Shown: positions 9,832 through 20,339, numbered from the stretch's first letter. The stretch: DNA of 64,000 nucleotides from Limnospira fusiformis SAG 85.79 (GCF_012516315.1 NZ_CP051185.1:4531363-4595362), one strand, 5' to 3'. Numbers and translations: made by a program. The notes: a model not told the origin generated them from the letters alone.

Positions 9832-9888
9832 TGCGGTATCTATCCGTATTTGTACTAGGTTATGGGGAACTAAATATTCTACTGGCTT

Positions 9889-10779
9889 TTAAGCTCTAGC
9901 TAACATTTGTTGCAGGGCGATTTGAGGATCTGGTTGTTTAACCAGGGATTCCCCGATTAAGACGGCTTCCGCGCCAGCTTGGACTACAATATCTAGGTCG
10001 GTGCTTTGATGCAAACCGGACTCACTGACCACCAGGATATTACTGGAGTTGATTTGCGATCGCCGTTTTTCTAATAGGGTGGTTGTGGTGTTGAGGTCTA
10101 CGGTAAAATCGGAGAGGTTGCGGTTATTTATGCCAATCAGGTTAACTCCATCAAGTGCCAAAACGCGATCGAGTTCCGCGAGGGTATGAACTTCTACCAG
10201 GGCAGTCATGGTGAGCATCTTAGCAATTTTGAGAAAATATTGCAGATCCTGGTCAGACAAAATGGCTGCAATTAGCAAAACTGCATCAGCCCCATGTAGT
10301 CGTGCTAGATAGAATTGATAGGGGTAGATCATGAAATCCTTGCACAGTAGGGGCAGATCTACGGCGGCGCGGACTTTCGCGAGGTTTTCAAAGCTACCCT
10401 GAAAGAATTTTTCGTCAGTTAAAACGGAGATACAGCTTGCGCCGCCAAGTGAGTAACTTTTAGCGATCGCCACACAGTCAAAATCTTCTCTAATTATGCC
10501 TTTACTAGGGGAGGCTTTTTTCACTTCTGCGATGACGGCGGGACGGGTAGCCGAGGTTTTTAGCGCCCCCAGAAAATCCCGACAGGGGGGCAAGTCCATC
10601 ACCCGTTTTCTTAATTCTAGTAATGGTAGGCGATCGCGTTTTTGGCTAACTTCCTTTTCTTTTTGCCAGACTATTTCTTCTAATATATGTCGTGGTTTAG
10701 CATCTGGTGTGACTATTTGGTAACTGAGATTGAGGACATCAACAGAAGGGTTAGGAGAATGGCGGCGAATTTCGATCAT
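9889..10779 (-). CDS. trpC: Indole-3-glycerol phosphate synthase
   Basis: Closes the indole ring in tryptophan synthesis, converting CdRP to indole-3-glycerol phosphate on a TIM barrel. Of 296 residues, the first 35 or so are an N-terminal extension common in cyanobacterial TrpC. Landmarks are [11 protein letters not shown] (catalytic Lys, about 85), [21 protein letters not shown] (second catalytic Lys), [19 protein letters not shown] and VSESGL. The enzyme is single-domain, not fused to TrpF. It stands 57 bp upstream of the aminotransferase gene on the same strand and may be co-transcribed with it. Confidence 0.96.
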   Translation of the reverse strand: MIEIRRHSPNPSVDVLNLSYQIVTPDAKPRHILEEIVWQKEKEVSQKRDRLPLLELRKRVMDLPPCRDFLGALKTSATRPAVIAEVKKASPSKGIIREDFDCVAIAKSYSLGGASCISVLTDEKFFQGSFENLAKVRAAVDLPLLCKDFMIYPYQFYLARLHGADAVLLIAAILSDQDLQYFLKIAKMLTMTALVEVHTLAELDRVLALDGVNLIGINNRNLSDFTVDLNTTTTLLEKRRSQINSSNILVVSESGLHQSTDLDIVVQAGAEAVLIGESLVKQPDPQIALQQMLARA

Positions 10780-10886
10780 AGTTTCCGTAAAATTATCATC
10801 AGCTATCTAAGAATTATATGTCGAGTCCGCCCATAGTATACTGACATAATTTTAACCAATCACAGTTGGGAGGATAGGGAGGAAAA

Positions 10887-10918
10887 CCCCGCCGCCAAGC
10901 TATAGTCATGACGGTGGG
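10887..10918 (-). terminator. Probable terminator of psb28
   Basis: CCCGCCG and CGGTGGG form a 7-bp stem with one G-U pair. On the minus strand the hairpin is followed by GGGGTTTTCC, a short T run. It begins 24 bp past the psb28 stop, which fits a weak intrinsic terminator. Confidence 0.5.
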
Positions 10919-10941
10919 AGTTTCCATAACTACCGGATATG

Positions 10942-11277
10942 TTAGGACTTATTGAATTGTAAACCGTTTTCTTCAGCATAGCGACCCATAAATCGCATAA
11001 ACCTATCCCACTCTTCAGGGCTTCTCATTAAGTAAGTCGCCTCAATATCGGTAGCTTTACCATTAATGAATTTTCCCTTAACTTCACGAGTGACAATTTC
11101 TCCTTCCTCGTCAATCAAATACATCCCAGTAATTTCCTCAGTCGCATCATCAGCCAAAGCCTTGGGATTTTGGAAACGAAATGTAGCCGTTCCTTGGCTA
11201 CCATCTCGGGAACGAGTCAATCGCACATCTGGGATTACTTCTTCGTCAACTCCCCGTGAAAATTGAATTGAAGCCAT
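10942..11277 (-). CDS. psb28: Photosystem II assembly protein Psb28
   Basis: A 111-residue soluble protein that binds the cytoplasmic face of photosystem II assembly intermediates (CP47/RC47 complexes). The sequence is diagnostic: [20 protein letters not shown] at the start, [10 protein letters not shown], then [13 protein letters not shown] and the end [16 protein letters not shown]. It appears monocistronic between trpC and the PRC-barrel gene, with its own putative terminator. Length and motifs are normal. It is among the clearest markers that the host is a cyanobacterium. Confidence 0.97.
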   Translation of the reverse strand: MASIQFSRGVDEEVIPDVRLTRSRDGSQGTATFRFQNPKALADDATEEITGMYLIDEEGEIVTREVKGKFINGKATDIEATYLMRSPEEWDRFMRFMGRYAEENGLQFNKS

Positions 11278-11458
11278 AAATAACTATGCAGTCAAATACT
11301 AAACATTTGCCAGCTTAACATTTTTCGATCGCCCCTGTCTCCCTAAAAAAACAGACTCTGGCGCTACATAGCTACCACATTTTGCAAAATTTGTCAACCC
11401 CCAAATGGGAATCCCACGCCATGACATGATCGGAATATTTAGCGTGGGAGCAGGTTAG

Positions 11459-12451
11459 TTAGTAGCCGCCGGGTTCTTCCTCATATTCCGGCATTTTCTT
11501 TTTGTCAGGAATATTGACACGGGGGGCTTTATAAGGTTTAGGGGTTTCATCATCAGCCCAAGCATCAGACTCCACATCATCCTCATATTCATACTGATAT
11601 TCTCGGGCATAGAGACGTTCTTGGCGGGGCGGTTCTATCGGCACATATTCCGCATCATCATAATCATCTCGTTCAGCATCTCCCCAGTTATCATCTTCAT
11701 AATCATCATAAACTGGTTCAGGCTGTCTAACGGGGGGAGGGGCGATCGCCTCTTGCCAGGTTTCTTCTTCTTCCCAGGCTTCCTCAACCGGGGCGGGGGT
11801 GCGATATTGTTGTTGTGGTGGTGCTTGAGGAACACCAGTACCCAATTGGTTAGCAGGTTTAACCGTGGGGGGATAATACATTCCTTCTTCTTCGCGGTTC
11901 CAGGGTGCTTCACCCAGTCCGAGACGTTCCAGAACACCGACCGTCAACTGTTGAAGTTGATCTTCCGAGCCTTCAAAGACAATTAAGCGGTTCGGACCAC
12001 TACTAACGATCGCATCTATGGAAAGTTCATAGGTACTAATAACCTGATCTGGAATTTGTGGGAAACCCAGAGAGGCAATAATAATGGATTCGAGCTTACC
12101 ATCACGGGTATCGAAGCGGAAGCCCCGCACTCGTCCGAGGGGTTCTCCGGTTTCTGTAATTACCTCACTGTTGATCAAATCGCTGTAACCTTCTATATCA
12201 ACATCATCTTCAAGAACCTGGTCGTTATCCACCAAGATCACGTCGCCGATCTCACAGATCCTGTTGAGATAGATGTATTTAGGGAGTCCAGCCACAGCCA
12301 GAAAATTGTCTCGCAACCCCAGGGCTACAATTTCTCGTCGGTCCACATCAACCCACAACTGGCTAACGACTCCTAGTCGCTTACCGCGATCGCGGGTAAT
12401 CACTTGAGTGCCGAGAAGATCGGAACGTTGGCGGATATGTTCAGATGTCAT
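11459..12451 (-). CDS. PRC-barrel domain protein with a long acidic tail
   Basis: Two PRC-barrel domains are visible at about residues 10-85 (GTQVITRDRGKRLGVVSQLW) and 92-165 (NSEVITETGEPLGRVRGFRF). PRC barrels are small beta modules that bind other proteins or RNA; RimM and the reaction-centre H subunit contain them. After residue 200 the chain is low-complexity and rich in E, D, P and Y, with no predicted fold. Two-PRC proteins with acidic tails are widespread in cyanobacteria but uncharacterised as far as I know. It shares no operon with psb28, from which it is separated by 181 bp. Confidence 0.8.
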   Translation of the reverse strand: MTSEHIRQRSDLLGTQVITRDRGKRLGVVSQLWVDVDRREIVALGLRDNFLAVAGLPKYIYLNRICEIGDVILVDNDQVLEDDVDIEGYSDLINSEVITETGEPLGRVRGFRFDTRDGKLESIIIASLGFPQIPDQVISTYELSIDAIVSSGPNRLIVFEGSEDQLQQLTVGVLERLGLGEAPWNREEEGMYYPPTVKPANQLGTGVPQAPPQQQYRTPAPVEEAWEEEETWQEAIAPPPVRQPEPVYDDYEDDNWGDAERDDYDDAEYVPIEPPRQERLYAREYQYEYEDDVESDAWADDETPKPYKAPRVNIPDKKKMPEYEEEPGGY

Positions 12452-12508
12452 ACTTGGCTAAATTTAATTCCAAACGTAAATATATGTTACCGGGTCAACT
12501 TACTACAG

Positions 12509-12762
12509 TTTGATACCCAGAACCTGAGTATAAGCCCCCCTAGCTTGTGTGACCCCAGGTCTGCTGGGAGGCTTCCATCATTGGGCGACGCAGACTAACC
12601 ACAATAAACTGGGCTTGTTCTGCTTCTCCTTTAATCATTTTAGCTAATAGTTCCACATTTGCCCCGTCGAAGAACATATCGACCTCATCGAAGGCATAAA
12701 ATGGGGAGGGTCGGTAAGGCTGGAGGGCTGTTAGGGACTTCTCCCCTCCCGACATATAAGCC
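12509..12762 (-). pseudogene. Broken duplicate of the smc 3' end
   Basis: This segment repeats the last quarter-kilobase of the smc gene that ends at 16740. It encodes [11 protein letters not shown], then [16 protein letters not shown] and [14 protein letters not shown], the ABC signature and Walker B region. Against intact smc it has an in-frame 18-bp deletion removing SFIFAL, several substitutions (for example F for L after DEVDMF), and a 2-bp deletion that shifts frame after MMEASQ. There is no start or upstream coiled-coil part, so it cannot make a functional SMC. It marks one edge of the repeat field; intact smc marks the other. Confidence 0.88.
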
Positions 12763-13290
12763 ATGTAGGTTGGGTGAAACCCAACTACTGGGTAGGTTGG
12801 GTGAAACCCAACATCACTGATAGGGTGAAACCCAACATAACTGAGAGATGTTGTTGTTGGGTTCCGTACCTCCACCCAACCTACTAAATAGGCGATCGCC
12901 TTACCTCCTGGGTAGGTTGGGTGAAACCCAACATAACTGAGAGATGTTGTTGTTGGGTTCCGTACCTCCACCCAACCTACTAAATAGGCGATCGCCTTAC
13001 CTCCTGGGTAGGTTGGGTGAAACCCAACATAACTGAGAGATGTTGTTGTTGGGTTCCGTACCTCCACCCAACCTACTAAATAGGCGATCGCCTTACCTCC
13101 TGGGTAGGTTGGGTGAAACCCAACATAACTGAGAGATGTTGTTGTTGGGTTCCGTACCTCCACCCAACCTACTAAATAGGCGATCGCCTTACCTCCTGGG
13201 TAGGTTGGGTGAAACCCAACATAACTGAGAGATATTGGTGTTGGGTTCCGTTCCTCCACCCAACCTACTAAATAGGCGATCGCCTTACCT
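12763..13290. repeat. 96-bp tandem repeats built on GTAGGTTGGGT palindromes
   Basis: Units of exactly 96 bp start at 12910, 13006, 13102 and 13198, with degenerate copies from 12763. Each holds two hairpins, GTTGGGT-GAA-ACCCAAC and a longer GTTGGGTT...CCACCCAAC, followed by a HIP1 octamer GCGATCGC. Later units carry GATATTGGTG instead of GATGTTGTTG, so drift within the array is visible. Open frames on both strands here are translations of the repeat. Confidence 0.92.
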
Positions 13291-13787
13291 CCCCACTGAG
13301 AGATGTTGGTGTTGGGTTCCCGTACTCCACCCAACCGACTAAATAGGCGATCGCCTTACCTCCCCACTGAGAGATGTTGGTGTTGGGTTCCCGTACTCCA
13401 CCCAACCGACTAAATAGGCGATCGCCTTACCTCCCCACTGAGAGATGTTGGTGTTGGGTTCCCGTACTCCACCCAACCGACTAAATAGGCGATCGCCTTA
13501 CCTCCCCACTGAGAGATGTTGTTGTTGGGTTCCGTACCTCCACCCAACCTACTAAATAGGCGATCGCCTTACCTCCCCACTGAGAGATGTTGTTGTTGGG
13601 TTCCCGTACTCCACCCAACCGACTAAATAGGCGATCGCCTTACCTCCCCACTGAGAGATGTTGTTGTTGGGTTCCCGTACTCCACCCAACCGACTAAATA
13701 GGCGATCGCCTTACCTCCCCACTGAGAGATGTTGTTGTTGGGTTCCGTACCTCCACCCAACCTACTAAATAAGCTCGCCGCCGAAAT
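13291..13787. repeat. 71-bp tandem repeats, seven units
   Basis: CCCCACTGAGAGATG recurs at 13291, 13362, 13433, 13504, 13575, 13646 and 13717, an exact 71-bp period. The unit is the 96-bp one without the first 25-bp hairpin. Two versions alternate irregularly: CCCGTACTCC with CAACCGAC, and CCGTACCTCC with CAACCTAC. This looks like unequal crossing-over inside the array. Confidence 0.92.
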
Positions 13788-16085
13788 GCGATCGCCCTAC
13801 TCACTTTCGATAAATTCGAGCTGGGTAGGTTGGGTGAAACCCAACATAACTGAGAGATGTTGTTGTTGGGTTCCGTACCTCCACCCAACCTACTAAATAA
13901 GCTCGCCGCCGAAATGCGATCGCCCTACTCACTTTCGATAAATTCGAGCTGGGTAGGTTGGGTGAAACCCAACATAACTGAGAGATGTTGTTGTTGGGTT
14001 CCGTACCTCCACCCAACCTACTAAATAAGCTCGCCGCCGAAATGCGATCGCCCTACTCACTTTCGATAAATTCGAGCTGGGTAGGTTGGGTGAAACCCAA
14101 CATAACTGAGAGATGTTGTTGTTGGGTTCCGTACCTCCACCCAACCTACTAAATAAGCTCGCCGCCGAAATGCGATCGCCCTACTCACTTTCGATAAATT
14201 CGAGCTGGGTAGGTTGGGTGAAACCCAACATAACTGAGAGATGTTGTTGTTGGGTTCCGTGCTAAATAAGCTCGCCGCCGAAATGCGATCGCCCTACTCA
14301 CTTTCGATAAATTCGAGCTGGGTAGGTTGGGTGAAACCCAACATAACTGAGAGATGTTGTTGTTGGGTTCCGTACCTCCACCCAACCTACTAAATAAGCT
14401 CGGCGCCGAAATGCGATCGCCCTACTCACTTTCGGTAAATTCGAGCTGGGTAGGTTGGGTGAAACCCAACATAACTGAGAGATGTTGTTGTTGGGTTCCG
14501 TACCTCCACCCAACCTACTAAATAAGCTCGGCGCCGAAATGCGATCGCCCTACTCACTTTCGATAAATTCGAGCTGGGTAGGTTGGGTGAAACCCAACAT
14601 AACTGAGAGATGTTGTTGTTGGGTTCCGTACCTCCACCCAACCTACTAAATAAGCTCGGCGCCGAAATGCGATCGCCCTACTCACTTTCGGTAAATTCGA
14701 GCTGGGTAGGTTGGGTGAAACCCAACATAACTGAGAGATGTTGTTGTTGGGTTCCGTACCTCCACCCAACCTACTAAATAAGCTCGCCGCCGAAATGCGA
14801 TCGCCCTACTCACTTTCGGTAAATTCGAGCTGGGTAGGTTGGGTGAAACCCAACATAACTGAGAGATGTTGTTGTTGGGTTCCGTGCTAAATAGGCTCCG
14901 CCGTGAAATGCGATTCCGCTCCTACTCACTTTCGATAAATTCGAGCTGGGTAGGTTGGGTGAAACCCAACATAACTGAGAGATGTTGTTGTTGGGTTCCC
15001 GTACCTCCACCCAACCTACTAAATAGTCTACGCCGAAATGCGATCGCCCTACTCACTTTCGATAAATTCGAGCTGGGTAGGTTGGGTGAAACCCAACATA
15101 ACTGAGAGATGTTGTTGTTGGGTTCCGTACCTCCACCCAACCTACTAAATAAGCTCGCCGCCGAAATGCGATCGCCCTACTCACTTTCGATAAATTCGAG
15201 CTGGGTAGGTTGGGTGAAACCCAACATAACTGAGAGATGTTGTTGTTGGGTTCCGTACCTCCACCCAACCTACTAAATAAGCTCGCCGCCGAAATACGAT
15301 CGCCCTACTCACTTTCGGTAAATTCGAGCTGGGTAGGTTGGGTGAAACCCAACATAACTGAGAGATGTTGTTGTTGGGTTCCGTACCTCCACCCAACCTA
15401 CTAAATAAGCTCGCCGCCGAAATGCGATCGCCCTACTCACTTTCGATAAATTCGAGCTGGGTAGGTTGGGTGAAACCCAACATAACTGAGAGATGTTGTT
15501 GTTGGGTTCCGTACCTCCACCCAACCTAACTAAATAAGCTTCTACCCGAAATGCGATCGCCCTACTCACTTTCGATAAATTCGAGCTGGGTAGGTTGGGT
15601 GAAACCCAACATAACTGAGAGATGTTGTTGTTGGGTTCCGTACCTCCACCCAACCTACTAAATAAGCTCTACGGCTGAAATGCGATCGCCCTACTCACTT
15701 TCGATAAATTCGAGCTGGGTAGGTTGGGTGAAACCCAACATAACTGAGAGATGTTGTTGTTGGGTTCCGTACCTCCACCCAACCTACTAAATAAGCTCGG
15801 CGCCGAAATGCGATCGCCCTACTCACTTTCGATAAATTCGAGCTGGGTAGGTTGGGTGAAACCCAACATAACTGAGAGATGTTGTTGTTGGGTTTCGTAC
15901 CTCCACCCAACCTACTAAATAAGCTCGCCGCCGAAATGCGATCGCCCTACTCACTTTCGATAAATTCGAGCTGGGTAGGTTGGGTGAAACCCAACATAAC
16001 TGAGAGATGTTGTTGTTGGGTTCCGTACCTCCACCCAACCTACTAAATAAGCTCGCCGCCGAAATGCGATCGCCCTACTCACTTT
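13788..16085. repeat. 128-bp tandem repeats, about 18 units
   Basis: The sequence AAATTCGAGCTGGGTAGG recurs about every 128 bp from 13810 to 15960 (for example 13810, 13938, 14066), with two shorter units near 14193 and 14818 that lost about 15 bp. The unit combines both hairpins with GCTCGCCGCCGAAATGCG, a HIP1-like ATGCGATCGCCC and the segment CTACTCACTTTCGATAAATTC. That last segment matches the 3' end of the small membrane-protein gene at 16075, which reads CTACTCACTTTCGAGGAATTC. There are no unique spacers, so it is not a CRISPR array. Confidence 0.92.
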
Positions 16086-16362
16086 CGAGGAATTCGAGGA
16101 AAGCGCAGGAAAGATTTTTATAAAATTCAGGAAACCATAAAATGAATCCCACCAATCCGCCTATTCCATAACATATTGTTATTATGGTTAATCCTAGCGC
16201 TGCATCAGAGGCTCCGGCCGCCTCAAACACCAAATATAAAAATAGACCCGCACAAGCACCCAACATTGCAAAAAAACCAGCGGCCGTCCATAACACAAAA
16301 ATATTTACTAAAATAGCAAATACCAAACATAAGAAACGTGATAACACAGGGGTTCTTGCCAT
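16075..16362 (-). CDS. Small three-helix membrane protein, unrecognised
   Basis: A 95-residue protein with three hydrophobic segments (about residues 9-27, 29-48 and 55-78), rich in A, L, G and F, and ending FLEFLESE. I know no family for it. Its last codons overlap the final unit of the 128-bp array, whose units on the minus strand read a related EFIESE or RIYRK ending. The gene is therefore either the source of part of the repeat or was truncated by it. It lies between the array and smc. No clear ribosome binding site precedes the ATG. Confidence 0.55.
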   Translation of the reverse strand: MARTPVLSRFLCLVFAILVNIFVLWTAAGFFAMLGACAGLFLYLVFEAAGASDAALGLTIITICYGIGGLVGFILWFPEFYKNLSCAFLEFLESE

Positions 16363-16739
16363 AAAAACGACTATTCAAACTAAAATTAAAATCGCATTAA
16401 AAACCCACATAACATCACCTCAATTGCTGTCTATTATCTTCAATCTACCTGATGATAAAGTTTTCGGGTTTAGCGATATCTAAGTCTCCTCAGACTTCAG
16501 TCATAAGACAGAAGAGAATAATATTGAGTCCTCAATTGTTTAGAGATATGTCCAGTATGGTTAATGAATTTGCAATTGTCAAGTATAGTGAAAATTTTTG
16601 TGACTTATTGTAAAGTAAAATACATTAAATCACCTTTTAGGAAATGCGATCGCTTTACCTCCCCACTGAGAGATGTTGGTGTTGGGTTTCGTACCTCCAC
16701 CCAACCGACCCGGTGCGATCGCCTTACCTCTAAAAACAC
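16363..16739. other. AT-rich spacer with one stray repeat unit
   Basis: The first 280 bp hold nothing I can identify. At about 16642-16730 there is a single divergent copy of the 71-bp unit (TTTACCTCCCCACTGAGAGA, then the CACCCAACCGAC hairpin arm and a GCGATCGC), just before the smc stop codon. Repeat units thus flank the small membrane gene on both sides. Confidence 0.6.
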
Positions 16740-19700
16740 TTACGATAATTTGATACCCAGAACCTGAGTATAAGCCCCCCTAGCTTGTGTAACTCCAATC
16801 GTCCGCTGGGAGGCTTCCATCATGGGGCGACGCAGACTAACTACAATAAACTGGGCTTGTTCTGCTTGTCCTTTAATCATTTTAGCTAATCGTTCCACAT
16901 TCGCTCCGTCCAAGAACATATCCACCTCATCGAAGGCATAAAATGGGGAGGGTCGGTAACGCTGGAGGGCAAAAATAAAACTTAGCGCCGTTAGGGACTT
17001 CTCCCCTCCCGACATAGAAGTTAGTCGCTGTACAGGCTTACCCTTGGGGTGAGCCACTAAATTTAGACCGCTATTAAAGGGGTCTTCTGGGTCATCAATT
17101 TGTAAATATCCATCTCCCTCCGACAATTCGGCAAAAATGGTTTGGAAGTTTTGGTTAACTGCATCAAAGGCTTCCTGAAAAGCGCGACGGCGGAGAGTCG
17201 TAAAGTTTTCAATGCGTAATAGTAGCTCTGTCCTCTCCCCGTGTAGGGTAGCCAATTTTTGGCTTAACTCCTCTAGGCGGGTAGTAGTATGCTCGTACTC
17301 TTCCAAGGCTAACATATTCACAGGTTCTAGATCTTCCATCCGCTTGGTCAGGGATTTAATCTCTCGTTGGAGGGTAGCTAGATCCAGTTTTTCGGGAATG
17401 GTCGGTAGTGGGTCGGGAAGTTCAGCTTTTTGGGTCTCTAGCTGTTGCTGTTTAATGTTCAGTTGTTCACGCCGTCCCTGTTGGGTTTCCTCAAGTTTCT
17501 GGATCTGCCATTCCAACTGCGACTGGGCGGTTTGCATTTCCCGTAGTTGTGCTTCGGCGCGATCGCGTTCTTGTTTGGCGGTTCCCAAACGTTGCTCAAC
17601 CTGGGAGATGGCTGCGCGGGTTTGGCTAATTTGGCTATTGATGGTGGTGATGCGGTTTTGGGTGTCGGTGATTTGTTGGTTAAGGGACTGTTGCTGCTGC
17701 TGGAAGTCGGCGGCGCGGAGATGGTCGGCTGCTAATTTTTCGCCCAGGGCGGCTGTAGTGGTCTCAATGTACCCTAACCGCTGTTGAACCTCTCGCAGAG
17801 CCGTTTCTTGGGCTTGTAGGTGCGCTTCTTGTTGGCGGAGGCGAACTTGTATCTGTTGCCATTCCGTGTGGCTGTTGGTTCTTTCCAATTGGGCTAGGGT
17901 TTCCCGATCGCTTTGTAGTTGTTGTTCTGCGGCGGGAATGGTGCTATCTAGTGCTGCTAGACGTTCCCTGGCGGTGGATAATTCTTGCTGGGCGGTGTTT
18001 AGTTGCGATCGTGTTTGTTCTATGGTGGTGGTGATAGCCACAATTTGCGACTGGACTTGAGCCACCTGTTGGGTAGCCTCTCGCAGATTTTGTTTAGCCT
18101 CGATTAATTCCGCAGAACGTTGTTTAACAGTTTGTGTGCCTTCTGTAATAGCTTGATGGCAACGGGTGAGGATACGTTCTATTTCCGCTAATCTTTCTTT
18201 GAGAGAGGCGATCGCACCAGTGGCGGCTCTAAGTTGATTATCTGCACTGCCAAAGTGTAGGCTAGAACGGGATGTGCTACTGCCCCCGGTCATGGCTCCA
18301 CTAGATTCTAACAATTCCCCATCTAATGTCACCATCCGATATTGTCCCAGATAGCGCCGGGCTTGATTTAGGGACTTAAATACTAAGGTTGTGCCAAACA
18401 CATATCGGAAAATGCCATGATAAGGGCGATCGTATTCAATTAAATTTACCGCCAGGTCTACTAAGCCATCCAGGGAGAGCCGAGTATAAGTTTCCATTCT
18501 CTCTGATGATGGTCTGATTTTGTTGAGGGGGAGAAACGTAGCCCGTCCGGCTTTTTGTCGTTTCAACAGGGCGATCGCTTCCGCCGCCACCGTATCATCT
18601 TCCACCACTATATGCCCTAATCTACCTCCCGCCGCAATGTCTAGGGCTAGTTGGTATTGAGGCTCTACCCTCCCCAACTGACAGACCAAACCACAGACCC
18701 CAGTTAACCCCGCTTTTTGAATCGCCATGGTCGCATAGGTCCCCGCCGCCTCCGCTCGGGCTTGTTGTTCAGCTTCTAGGCGGTCTAGCTTGCGTTGACG
18801 TTCCCGCTGTTCTTCTAATAAGCGGTTAAGGGTGTCTTGTTGGACAGACAGATCTTCTTCTACCGCCGTAACTATCCGCGAGAGAGACTCTACCTGAGCC
18901 GTCGCCTCGCTAACCCCACTGGTTGCCCTTTGCAGGGTTTGCTGGTGGGTAGTTAATTCCCCTTGTAAAGATTCTAGCGCCTGTTCCCTTTCCTGGGTTT
19001 GGCGCGCCAACTGTTCCGCCCTCTCCCGCAGTCTCGCTTGTTCTGTCTTTTGGGGGTTCAGGCTTTTTTGCAAGGCTTCTATTTGGCGGTGTAGGTCCGT
19101 CTGTTGTACCATCCAACTTTCCGCTTGGTTGGCTATTTGGTCCGCTTCCCTACGGGTTTGGTTAAGGCTAGTTTCTGCCACATGGCGATCGCTTTCCCGT
19201 TGTTGTTCTAACTCGGTTTCCGTCTTTTTTTGGGCTTGCAAATTAGCCAGGGTTTGGCTATGTTCTTCAATAGCCGCTTGAGTTTGTCCGAGCTGCTCAC
19301 TCGCCTTTTGCGCCGCCGTTTCCAATTCCCGCCGCCTTTGCTGCTGAGAAGCCAATTCCGCTTCCTGGGTAGCCAGGGTAGACTGGAGTTGCAGCAGTTC
19401 CTCTTCCCCCATGGCTTTTACTAGAGCGTTTAATGCTTCCAGGGTAGTGGTTGCTTGTTTAATTTGGCTTTGCTGCAACTGGAATTGTTCCGTCAATTCA
19501 CTATGACTGCGATCGCCTGCTTCTATTTGTTCCCTGTACCGCCAGAGTTGTTGTTGTAGGGTTTGATAGTTTAGTACCGCCCACCAAAGGCTTTTTTCCT
19601 GTAATTCAGCTTTGAGTTGCTGATATTTCATAGCTTGGGCGCGGTCCTTCGCTAGGCGATCGCGTTGGCTAATAAGTTCCTGTTCAACTATGCGGCTACG

Positions 19701-20339
19701 TTCCTCCCGTTCCTTCACTGTATCCAGTTTTTCCCGCGCTAGAACAATTTTGCGATCGAATTGTGCCACTCCCGCCAGTTCGTCGATAATTTCCCGCCTT
19801 TCCCTGGGTTTCATCGTGATAATACCCGTCACGTCTCCCTGAAGCACCACGTTATAACCTTCTGGGTAGATCCGCAGACGGTTTAGTTGTTCGTGTAGTT
19901 CTGTTTGCGTACAGGGTTCCCCATTAATGTAGTAGGTGGAGGTATAAGTTCCCTGTTTCGTCACCCGCAATTTCCGGGTCACACTCCATTCCCCCTCAGC
20001 TACCAGTCCCCTTGCTCCCGTTTCTCCCTCCCCTTCCAGTTCCGTCGGTTCCTCTTCTAGTTCTGCAAATGTTAGGTCTGATAGGTCAAAGGTAACCGTA
20101 ACCCGAGTTTCTACCGTCGTTTTCCGGCTTTGGGAATTATTCACCAAATCAGGTAATCTTTCCGCGCGCATTCCTTTCGAGGAAGACAGACCTAGCGCGA
20201 ATAATAGAGCATCAAGAATGTTGGATTTCCCAGAACCATTCGGTCCAGACACCACAGTAAACCCCGGTAGCAGGGGAATTGATGTAGTGCCACCGAAGGA
20301 TTTAAAGTTGGTAAGTTCCACGCGCTTAATGTGAACCAT
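16740..20339 (-). CDS. smc: Chromosome segregation protein SMC
   Basis: The ATPase core of bacterial condensin, which compacts and segregates the chromosome. The 1199 residues have the full SMC order. Walker A GPNGSGKSN is at about residue 33. The first coiled coil (about 165-510) is rich in Q, E and L. A glycine-rich hinge follows (about 520-665, with GLTGVCGLVCQL and GGRLGHIVVEDD), then the second coiled coil (about 680-1030). The C-terminal ATPase half carries the signature [14 protein letters not shown] and Walker [14 protein letters not shown]. Length is typical of cyanobacterial SMC. The kleisin genes scpA and scpB are not adjacent. A degraded copy of its last 85 codons lies 4 kb downstream. 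Confidence 0.97.
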   Translation of the reverse strand: MVHIKRVELTNFKSFGGTTSIPLLPGFTVVSGPNGSGKSNILDALLFALGLSSSKGMRAERLPDLVNNSQSRKTTVETRVTVTFDLSDLTFAELEEEPTELEGEGETGARGLVAEGEWSVTRKLRVTKQGTYTSTYYINGEPCTQTELHEQLNRLRIYPEGYNVVLQGDVTGIITMKPRERREIIDELAGVAQFDRKIVLAREKLDTVKEREERSRIVEQELISQRDRLAKDRAQAMKYQQLKAELQEKSLWWAVLNYQTLQQQLWRYREQIEAGDRSHSELTEQFQLQQSQIKQATTTLEALNALVKAMGEEELLQLQSTLATQEAELASQQQRRRELETAAQKASEQLGQTQAAIEEHSQTLANLQAQKKTETELEQQRESDRHVAETSLNQTRREADQIANQAESWMVQQTDLHRQIEALQKSLNPQKTEQARLRERAEQLARQTQEREQALESLQGELTTHQQTLQRATSGVSEATAQVESLSRIVTAVEEDLSVQQDTLNRLLEEQRERQRKLDRLEAEQQARAEAAGTYATMAIQKAGLTGVCGLVCQLGRVEPQYQLALDIAAGGRLGHIVVEDDTVAAEAIALLKRQKAGRATFLPLNKIRPSSERMETYTRLSLDGLVDLAVNLIEYDRPYHGIFRYVFGTTLVFKSLNQARRYLGQYRMVTLDGELLESSGAMTGGSSTSRSSLHFGSADNQLRAATGAIASLKERLAEIERILTRCHQAITEGTQTVKQRSAELIEAKQNLREATQQVAQVQSQIVAITTTIEQTRSQLNTAQQELSTARERLAALDSTIPAAEQQLQSDRETLAQLERTNSHTEWQQIQVRLRQQEAHLQAQETALREVQQRLGYIETTTAALGEKLAADHLRAADFQQQQQSLNQQITDTQNRITTINSQISQTRAAISQVEQRLGTAKQERDRAEAQLREMQTAQSQLEWQIQKLEETQQGRREQLNIKQQQLETQKAELPDPLPTIPEKLDLATLQREIKSLTKRMEDLEPVNMLALEEYEHTTTRLEELSQKLATLHGERTELLLRIENFTTLRRRAFQEAFDAVNQNFQTIFAELSEGDGYLQIDDPEDPFNSGLNLVAHPKGKPVQRLTSMSGGEKSLTALSFIFALQRYRPSPFYAFDEVDMFLDGANVERLAKMIKGQAEQAQFIVVSLRRPMMEASQRTIGVTQARGAYTQVLGIKLS

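Noticed and set aside
12540..13334. A 264-codon minus-strand frame and many 71-codon frames in the array
   Set aside because: They are translations of the tandem repeat (runs such as [14 protein letters not shown]) joined to the smc fragment; no ribosome sites and no family resemblance.
12763..16085. CRISPR array
   Set aside because: The repeats are contiguous with no unique spacers, units are 71-128 bp, and no cas genes are nearby.
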